Positions 57,500 to 64,000 of a stretch of 64,000 bases of DNA are shown in pieces. The notes under the pieces were generated by a model. The model saw nothing but the letters and a program-made list of their open reading frames with translations. It was not told where the DNA came from and did not search any database. The position numbers were made by a program, and so were the translations under genes. The stretch spans positions 1-64,000 of the forward strand of contig MCFE01000285.1 in assembly GCA_002104905.1 (NCBI GenBank). The letters are read 5' to 3'. This stretch comes from Basidiobolus meristosporus CBS 931.73. Taxonomy: Eukaryota > Basidiobolomycota > Basidiobolomycetes > Basidiobolales > Basidiobolaceae. Position 1 is the stretch's first letter, and the number at the start of each line of letters is the position of its first letter.

Positions 57500-58260
57500 C
57501 AGATATGAATAGTCTATCTTCAGTTGTTGCATTATTTCCATATTCAGGCTTCTTCTGCTGATTATCTCTCTTTTTGAGACACTGGTCTGATGTGTGCCCT
57601 TTCCTTTGGCAGTAATTACAAAACAGGCTGCTATTGCCTTTGTAAGGTCTTGGATACTTCCTTTCTTGGCTATTGTTGCTTATTAAGGCATTTTCTTATT
57701 CCTTCTTGTTGGTGCTTGATTTTCTTAATTCTTCATCCAGGAGCCTTCCATATACATAATTTAAGGTCAAATCTTCAGTTCTGGACTCTAGGGCTGACAC
57801 AAGGCCCTGAAACTCATCTGTCAGGCTATTCAGGATGGTAACTATCACATCCTCATCAGTAGTTGGTATGCCTAAAGATTCCATCTCATGTACCAGCAGG
57901 GTAATTCTGTTAATTAGATTTTTCATTTCCTCTCCTGGCTACATCTTTGTAGTAAAGAATTTTTGTCTCAGATACATTTTCTTAGCAGCTGAACATGACT
58001 GGTAGGTGTCTTCTAATGCCTTCCAAGAATTCTTTGCTGTTTTTGCTCTTGAGCATTGCATTAGCAATTTGTCTTTAACATTGATGCAAATGCAGTTAAA
58101 GGCACTTTGTTCTTTCTTCTGGTATTTTAAGGCTTCCTCTCCCACATTTTTAGGAGGGCATTCTTCTCCCATGACAATATCCCAAAGGCCTCTTTCTTGT
58201 GGCAGCATCTTCATCTTCACCTTTCACACCTGGTAGTTAGATCCATCCAACTTTTCAGCG
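57500..58260 (-). pseudogene. Copia-A2 gag
   Basis: Open stretches 58220-57939 (GLWDIVMGEECPPKNVGEEAL, FNCICINVKDKLL, KKMYLRQKFFTTKM) and 57926-57696 (MESLGIPTTDEDVIVTILNS, LNYVYGRLLDEEL) are separated by stops. The CCHC knuckle is intact (CNYCQRKGHTSDQC, CX2CX4HX4C) near 57615-57570. This is UBN2/Copia-type gag, which coats the element RNA. Confidence 0.87.
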
Positions 58261-58314
58261 GAGGGAAAAAATCCAGTAATAGCAGTATTCAACATTGCTG
58301 AGAGTGTCAGATTG

Positions 58315-58676
58315 GGGGTCATAACCTGTTGTAAGAGTCTTGGAGATATTGGAAGTGATTTGGGAGAACAAGTAGATTATGTGGTTTTCACTTAATGATT
58401 TATTGAATGTAAAAGTAGTATTTATACTTTTACATGGTCTTGGCATTACAAACATGTAGAATAGACTAAGGGAGGTCCCAAGAACATGTGTGCAAAGTGT
58501 GGGGCTGTTTGGGCAACTTTGAGAATTTTCATGTTCTGGGCACCTGGTATTTTGGTGAAAGTATTCCAAGTAAACCCCAACAAGGAATCTGGTCAGTATT
58601 CTCTAGGATTTGAAGGTAATGTTCTAAGTGACTAAGTTAGGTGAATATTTAGGTGGAATTACAAACTTTCACAACA
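58315..58676 (-). repeat. Primer-binding site and 5' LTR of Copia-A2
   Basis: The LTR is 58327-58676. The adjacent site reads GGTTATGACCC on the minus strand, the initiator-tRNA complement with one base deleted. Confidence 0.83.
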
Positions 58677-58681
58677 GAACT

Positions 58682-59076
58682 AAGCACATAGATATCAAAT
58701 ACCATTTTATACATGAAGCTATAGAGAATAGCTTAGTTAACTAAGCTTACAGTCCTACATATGAAGCAATTGCAGACATATTTACCAAACCAATTGCTAG
58801 AGACAAATTTGAATATTTCAGGTCAAGTTGGATTCACTTAGAATACTTTCACCAAAATATCTGGTACTCAGAACATGAAAATTCTGAGTTGGCCAAACAT
58901 CCCCAAACCTTGCTCACATGTTCTTGGGACCTTCCCAACCCTATCTTACTTATTTGTTTAGCCAAGACCATCTAAAAGTATGTAAACTACTTTACATTTA
59001 ATGAGTGGTTGAGTGAATACCACATAATTTACTTGCTCACCAAATCACTTCCAATGTTTCTAGGACTCTTACAACA
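58682..59076 (+). pseudogene. Copia-A RNase H end and truncated LTR
   Basis: 58682-58830 reads TKHIDI, HEAIENSLV and the end of pol, continuing the copy split by Copia-A2. From about 58825 a 5'-truncated Copia-A LTR runs to CTCTTACAACA at 59076. Immediately afterwards RT sequence of another copy begins. Confidence 0.75.
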
Positions 59077-60346
59077 TATCTAAGGAGTTCAAAATGTCCA
59101 ACATAGGAGAGCTCAGCTAATATATGGCTATACCATTCTCCATATACAGAAGCACCCATATCATCACCCTGGGCCAGTCCACTATATTAAAGATATACTT
59201 AGAAAGAACCAAATGAAAGACTGTAAACTGGCAGCTAACCTGATGGAGACAAACCTTAACTTGGTCCAAACTCAACTAAATCAAGAAAGCTTGATGCTGC
59301 CTGAAAGCCCAGACTACTGTTACCAGCCTGTGATTGGCAGTCTGGTGTATACCATGCATGGAGCATGTCCAGATATCACATATTCAGTGGGAGTTATTGG
59401 TCAGCGTAATCAGAATTTTGGCTCTGGCCATATTGCAGCAGTTAAGCAAATTTTCAGATACTTGAAAGAAACTGCAGATATCTGCTTAAAGTATATCTAT
59501 AACAACTCACCGCAGGATTTTGTGGGATACTCTGGTGCTGATTGGGGACAAAATTTTAAAGATACAAGACCCACCCAAGGAAATACCTTTCTGCACTGTA
59601 AAGGAGCAATTTGATGGAACTGAAGTAAGCAACCAACTGTAGCACTTTCCACTACAGAGGCAGAGTATATGGCAGCCTGTGAGGTTCCAAAAGAAGCAAT
59701 GTGGCAAAGAATACTGCTTAAACACTTAGGCTTATGTCAAAAAGCCCCTGCTACATTATATCAAGATAATCAAGGATGTACTCAATTTGATAGAAATCCA
59801 ACTTTTCATGCTAGCACCAAGTATATAGATATTAGACATCATCTCATATGTGAAGCTATAAAGTATAGCTTAGTTAACTTAGTATACTGTCCTATAGATG
59901 ATATGATTACAGACATATTTACCAAACCATTAGCTAGAGGCATATTTGAATATTTTAGATCACAATGAGGACTAGTCACTGACTATTTAGTTGAGTGGGA
60001 GTTTAGTAAGATTTGTAGTTACACCTACATATTCACCTAGCTTAGTCACTTATATCATTGCCTGCAAGTCTTTGAGAACTCTGGCCAAATTACTTGTTAA
60101 GCTATACTTTGAATATTTTCACCAAAACATCAGGTATCTGGAACATGAAAAATTCTCAGAGTTGTCTGTACAGCTGCTGACTTTGCCCACATTTCTGACC
60201 TTCCTAAGCATTTTCCACATGTTTGTTTTGCCAAGACCATGCAAAAGTACAAATACCACTTTTGCACTCAATATATCATGGAATGAAACCAACATAATCT
60301 ACTAGTTCTCCCAATCACTTCCAATATCACCAAGACCCTTACAACA
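59077..60346 (+). pseudogene. Copia-A RT/RNase H tail with 3' LTR
   Basis: RT end (SKEFKMSNIGEL) at 59083, then 59213-59614 open (ESPDYCYQPVIGSLVYTMHG, SGHIAAVKQIFRYLKETAD), RNase H STTEAEYMAACEVPKEAMW at about 59650-59705, and the last block 59750-59968 (QDNQGCTQFDRNPTFHAST). Purine tract GAGTGGGAG is at 59993-60001 and the LTR at 60002-60346, ending CCTTACAACA. The 5' half of the element is missing. Confidence 0.82.
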
Positions 60347-60710
60347 GAAAACATATAATATGCATATTGTCCTGATTACTTCCAATACCTCCAAAGCTCT
60401 TGCAACACTATGTTGCCAGAAATCTAGATTATCTGGTAACATCCCTATGACACTCATAGGACTGGGCATCTTTGATACAGTATATGCCAATAGTTGCCAA
60501 GAACCAGACACAGTAATCCATCCATTGAAAATGCCTGCTGACTGCTGTAGCTGTGGGTAGAGTAGATGTGTATTACTTATGGTATCCAGATATGGGAGCC
60601 TAGACCAAGAGAAGCAACCCAACGGAACACAGGATGCAATTGATTTGCTCCAGTATCTCATCATAGCAATCAAACCAACAGTTGATGATTCAATTTAATG
60701 GCAGTTGTTG
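60347..60710. repeat. LTR debris and boundary sequence
   Basis: 60347-60408 resembles the end of yet another Copia-A LTR (CCAATACCTCC, CTCTTGCAACA). From 60409 to about 60710 nothing is recognised. Composition changes here from AT-rich repeat sequence to GC-richer unique sequence. Confidence 0.5.
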
Positions 60711-60874
60711 GGGAATACTTCGGAAAGGGCTGGAGCGTAGGGCCCCAGGATTGGAGCTGTTGTGGGAATTCCAAGAATCCAGGAGGTTAAGTCAAATATG
60801 GGCATGTAGGATCCCGATCATATACTCGAACCCACCGAATCTGGGGAGTGGGATCTCAGGTGAGTTTAAATTGA

Positions 60875-60880
60875 TTTATT
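60875..60880 (-). terminator. Poly(A) signal of the Mei2-like gene
   Basis: AATAAA on the minus strand about 116 nt after the stop codon at 60996-60998. Canonical hexamer at a plausible distance. Confidence 0.5.
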
Positions 60881-60995
60881 TTCGGGGAATATGTTCATAG
60901 TGTATTGAATTCAAAACCGATCCATCCCTCCACAAAAATTTCTTCTCTCCGATTGCTCCTCTATGGTTCTTTTTCGTTCGTTGACGGGATGCGAG

Positions 60996-63178
60996 TTAGC
61001 CCCTGCCAGAGCATACGGAGCTTGCTTGCGAGTTGGGGAATTCCTCTTCCAAACCTTTGCTGGGGCCCGAGCTATGGAAGATTTTGGGTCGATAGGAGGG
61101 GTCCTTTTCCATGACACTTCAACGAATCGAATTAGTTTGGCCGCATCGTATATGGGGTAGTTGCCATCCTTACCTGGAATTCCGAAACTTCTCGATCAGG
61201 GCGGCCTTTCCTTGGATGTTTGCGTACGAAATGTGACAGATTTTATCGGAATTGAAGCGACCCCTGTTTCAGCGTGTTACTACAAGTGATCTATGGGCCA
61301 TTCCTCATCACGTGAGCTCTTACCATTTACGACCCACTCGTTTCTCCACAAAGCTGACGACCGCGCTATGCATAAGAGTTAGGTGGGCTTCTGACACTGC
61401 TAAGTCTGAGGTGGCTTACTTGACGTCGATGAAGTTGATGAACGCGTATCCAACGTTGCAATGGTTCTTGAAGTCCATGCGGAGGTACACAAAGTCATAC
61501 TCTCCCTTGTGTGTCTCGTCAATACACTCCAGCAGCATTTTCTGGGGTGCTTGGTTATTTCATACCCGAGGCGGTGATTCTTGGAGGGACTTACCTGGGT
61601 GTACTTGTTAGGGATATTCCGAATCATAAACGTGGTCCTAGTGTCAAGCCCTAAATAAGGTGGTGTAAGTCGTGGTTTCCCGCAAATCCTTCACAAGACT
61701 TCGTGCTACCTTGTGCAACTTTCCAAATGTCAACCTGATTCCGGCTGGGGACCGCATTATCGCAGGAGCCAGCGTTGGAAGAAAATCTTGGCATTTTTGC
61801 CGAGAGCTTGGTGGAATCATCGTCCCAAGTGGTGTAAAGAGGCTTCCTTGCCATTGCAGATCGAAAGGCTTGACTTGGGCAGGAAGCACCTGAACGATAT
61901 ACGGGCCCTAAGGTAATGTTAGTGGAGGGGTATGACCGATAGAGTCCTTATGGCATTACCATTGTTCAGCATCGGCATGGTCTCTTCTTTCCATGCAGCA
62001 CAAGGCGAGTAACCCAAGCCAAAATCGAACCCCGGATCTCTGAAGAGCACCATTCTATCCATGAAATCTTCATCAGGGCAGAAGTTCACTTGATATTGAG
62101 TGTTCTGAGGATCGATTCGATGCAGTTTCTCCTCCGCTGCAACTGCATGTCTTATATCGTAGTACTCGATAACTATACTAGCTTTGTAAGGGAGCTGGCT
62201 GATCTCCCGGATCTCCCCACATGATTCTAGAATCAACTGCATGTTGGAGGTGAACTGGTTAGGAGGGCAAAACGACAGCAGGATTTTCCCATCCAGATCG
62301 TTGAACTCCTTGAAGGAGTTATGATGCTTGACTAGCTGCGAGACGCGGACAAAATTAACCGACGCTTGCTCTCCTTCGATTTGACCAGATCGCAAAAGTC
62401 GGACCGCTGCAATGGCATCTCGCAAATCGTAGTAGGCGATGATCACACCAAGATCATAGGCGCGCTCGGTAAACACTTGCCACACTTTGCCAGAATTCTA
62501 GAACGAAAGGTTTACTACTTGACAAGAGTGGCGTTCTGCTGCTCTGCAATGATTACCTTCAGAAGCTTCAACTCTTCAATGTCAATATCCTGGGGTAACG
62601 GGCTTACGGCAACAAAGTGGGTTGGTGTCAGACTATGGAAAGAGGATAGCTCTCGCATATCGGCTGCTTCGTTGCTACCCCATGCATTAGACGGTGTCGG
62701 ATTGCATCTACTCATTGGGCTCTCTAGGACAAACAATATCAGTTACATACTGGTCCTGGGTCTGAGAAGATTGCTGGTCACCAACCAAAGCCCCACTCAA
62801 ATGGACTATTTTCAGGATATCTAGGGGTTTTTGATCGGGTCGCATTTACTAGTGGAGAACCAGCATAAATCTTCGTTCTAGGGATCGGGTCGATGATAGG
62901 ATTGGGCAAGTAGGAGGAGCCAAACATCGGAGGCAGCTCAGAGGCGATACGTGTGTTCTATAGCCGCACAGTTAGAGAATCATCAGCATGGGAAAGCCAT
63001 CAAGACGGATTACCTGGGAGGCATCCTTTATCGGGTCCACCACTTTCTTGCCAACATTAGAGATGGTTGATACTAGTCGGAATTTTTCAGAGTCCGTTGT
63101 GGCTTTACTCTCGTTGTCTAGGACTACTTCTATGGGGGTATTCTGCAGGACTGTCTTTCCTGTAGCAGTCGCAAGCAT
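60996..63178 (-). CDS. mei2: Mei2-like RNA-binding protein, ten exons, three RRM domains
   Basis: Exons on the minus strand: 63178-63014, 62957-62786, 62723-62557, 62497-61960, 61907-61710, 61650-61595, 61541-61420, 61365-61324, 61263-61174 and 61116-60996. All introns are 52-62 nt with GT...AG (donors such as GTAAGT and GTAATC; branch CTAAC in several) and phases agree, giving 556 residues. RRM1 is about 147-222 (THFVAVSPLP, VWQVFTERAYDLGVIIAYYD), RRM2 about 239-308 (KILLSFCPPNQF, ASIVIEYYDIRHAVAAEEKL), and the Mei2-type RRM3 about 415-525 (RTTFMIRNIPNKYTQ, YLRMDFKNHCNVGYAFINF, ISYANIQGKAALIEKFRNS, YRPKIF). Fission yeast Mei2 binds a long non-coding RNA and drives meiotic entry; a role here in sexual development is inference. 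The start ATG has context CACCAAAAATGC. No retrotransposon has entered the gene. Confidence 0.93.
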
Positions 63179-63333
63179 TTTTGGTGGTTAGGAATGAAGA
63201 AGGAGGGGGTTAAATGCGATTGGTTTACACGAGAGCAAGTTACGTGTAGGATCAGACTTGAAAGGAGTCCCTCGCACCCAAGAATAGACAAGTCTAGAAA
63301 GAAGGAATAAATGAAAACCTGGAAGCGAGAGAT

Positions 63334-63341
63334 CTTTTATA
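63334..63341 (-). promoter_or_regulatory. Candidate TATA box of the Mei2-like gene
   Basis: TATAAAAG on the minus strand about 156-163 nt before the ATG, followed by pyrimidine-rich leader (TTCATTTATTCCTTCTTTC), a layout common in fungal promoters. The transcription start is not known. Confidence 0.45.
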
Positions 63342-63598
63342 ACACTATTCCTGGGAGGGAGCATAAATCAGGTTCTGCTGGGGAGCGCAATGAATGATCT
63401 CAGTCATCCTCATCTTTCTGTTGCAAACTGATTTTCAAGCCCGGTGGTTTATTGGCCGGCTATATGGGAGAAATCCGAAGCAGAGCCAGGATTGGTATCA
63501 TTTCCATAAGATTGCTTGATTGCTGCTTCACAGGCAGCGCAGAAATCCGCGGATCAAACTAAATGCCAGCATTCTCGTTTCTCCTTTACCCCCTATTC

Positions 63599-63994
63599 TC
63601 AGCCCCTTTTTTCTTCATTGGATTTCATCCGATAAAGAACAGGAATGAGGCAACGACTAGCACCCTTCACACCACTGGCGATCCCTGGGATCTTCTCCTC
63701 CTTTCTCCTCGACTGCTGCCACCTGCAAACCTCCAGCCTTGCCAGCCCCACGCTTCCTGTACTCCTGACCTGTGGTTTGATTATGTCCTCCGCGCACTGA
63801 GACAGGAATCCAATCGAGGTGACTTGCTCGCGCCAATGGGGGGCGGGTAAGGGCTGGATCATATGATGAATGCCATATGACAACTTCAACGGTGGTTGCT
63901 GATTCATATCCTCTAAGCTTAGATTGTATGCTGTATGGAGCTGGACCTCGCCATTGGCAACGGAGGTCCCCAGCATCCGATGTGTCTGTTGCAT
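63599..63994 (-). CDS. Hypothetical ORF at the window edge, possibly partial
   Basis: 131 codons in GC-richer unique DNA upstream of the Mei2-like gene (MQQTHRMLGTSVANGEVQLH...). No domain, signal or family is recognised. An overlapping plus-strand ORF (63563-63850) is equally open, so either may be chance. It could be part of a gene that continues beyond 64000; an alternative upstream exon of the Mei2-like gene is less likely because a TATA-like site lies between. Confidence 0.2.
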   Translation of the reverse strand: MQQTHRMLGTSVANGEVQLHTAYNLSLEDMNQQPPLKLSYGIHHMIQPLPAPHWREQVTSIGFLSQCAEDIIKPQVRSTGSVGLARLEVCRWQQSRRKEEKIPGIASGVKGASRCLIPVLYRMKSNEEKRG

Positions 63995-64000
63995 GTCGAT

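Larger units (their letters stand above)
54037..58676 (-). mobile_element. Copia-A2 LTR retrotransposon, complete but mutated
   Basis: 4640 bp with 5' LTR 58327-58676 and 3' LTR 54037 to about 54362 (its inner end and the purine tract are deleted). A perfect duplication GAACT lies at 54032-54036 and 58677-58681. The insertion split a plus-strand Copia-A RNase H (flanks TTTCATACTAGAACT and AAGCACATAGATAT join up). It has all Copia domains in order and is the reference copy for the family here. Confidence 0.92.

Noticed and set aside
1-60700. RIP (repeat-induced point mutation) as the cause of the many stops
   Set aside because: Some C-to-T type stops are visible, but Gypsy-1 pol is open over 1078 codons and duplicated LTRs are nearly identical, which argues against active RIP. 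Dinucleotide indices could not be computed here.
61644-61889. Alternative minus frame at 61889-61644 as the coding frame of the Mei2-like exon 5
   Set aside because: Only the other frame keeps phase with exons 4 and 6 and leads into the RRM3 motif RTTFMIRNIPNKYTQ.
63563-63850. Plus-strand ORF MPAFSFLLYPLF... as a secreted protein gene
   Set aside because: A hydrophobic start suggests a signal peptide, but the rest is low-complexity Pro/Leu sequence antisense to an equally open minus frame, with no further support.
1-64000. tRNA or rRNA genes
   Set aside because: The only tRNA-like matches are the 12-14-nt primer-binding sites; no cloverleaf with T-arm GGTTCGANTCC was seen, and no rRNA sequence was recognised.

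Overview
The window looks like a repeat-rich stretch of a filamentous fungal genome, most likely an ascomycete. The one clear host gene is a Mei2-like RNA-binding protein on the minus strand at 60996-63178. It has nine introns of 52-62 nt with GT...AG borders and CTAAC-type branch sites, and its C-terminal RRM reads like filamentous ascomycete Mei2 homologues. Nearly everything from 1 to about 60,700 is transposable-element sequence: nested, mutated and AT-rich, with no other convincing host gene, no rRNA, no tRNA and no CRISPR. The species cannot be named from the sequence. A TE-inflated genome of the truffle type would fit, but that is inference.

Layout. 1-6.2 kb: a Copia-A element (178-5983, plus) lies inside an older minus-strand Copia copy and itself carries two solo LTRs. 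6.2-11.3 kb: a decayed, chimeric Gypsy element. 11.3-15.2 kb: Copia remnant, a TA-flanked MITE, a short LTR-like repeat and an unrecognised broken ORF. 15.2-20.8 kb: a minus copy of a coding-free LTR element with a solo LTR inside it, then an inverted repeat of Gypsy-2/R sequence cut by a Gypsy-1 solo LTR. 20.8-27.5 kb: scrambled Gypsy and Copia pieces. 27.5-35.5 kb: a Copia-B element (minus) split by a 3.3 kb non-coding LTR element. 35.5-38.7 kb: decayed Gypsy pol with a second MITE, then repeat R. 38.7-53.7 kb: three broken copies of an element with two divergent genes, one with a Tnp2-like zinc region and one an unrecognised companion; a nearly intact Gypsy chromovirus (41195-47961) sits inside the first copy. 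54.0-58.7 kb: a complete but mutated Copia-A (minus). 58.7-60.7 kb: Copia-A tail and LTR debris. 60.7-64 kb: GC-richer, unique host DNA.

Biology. Two reverse-transcription priming systems can be read directly. The Copia families carry, right after the LTR, a primer-binding site complementary to the anticodon arm of initiator tRNA-Met (half-tRNA priming, as in Drosophila copia). The Gypsy chromovirus instead has an 11-nt site that exactly complements the predicted 5' end of its own transcript, as in Tf1/sushi self-priming. The coding-free element at 29894-33187 shares the Copia primer site and purine tract, so it is probably mobilised in trans. Target-site duplications allow the insertions to be ordered.
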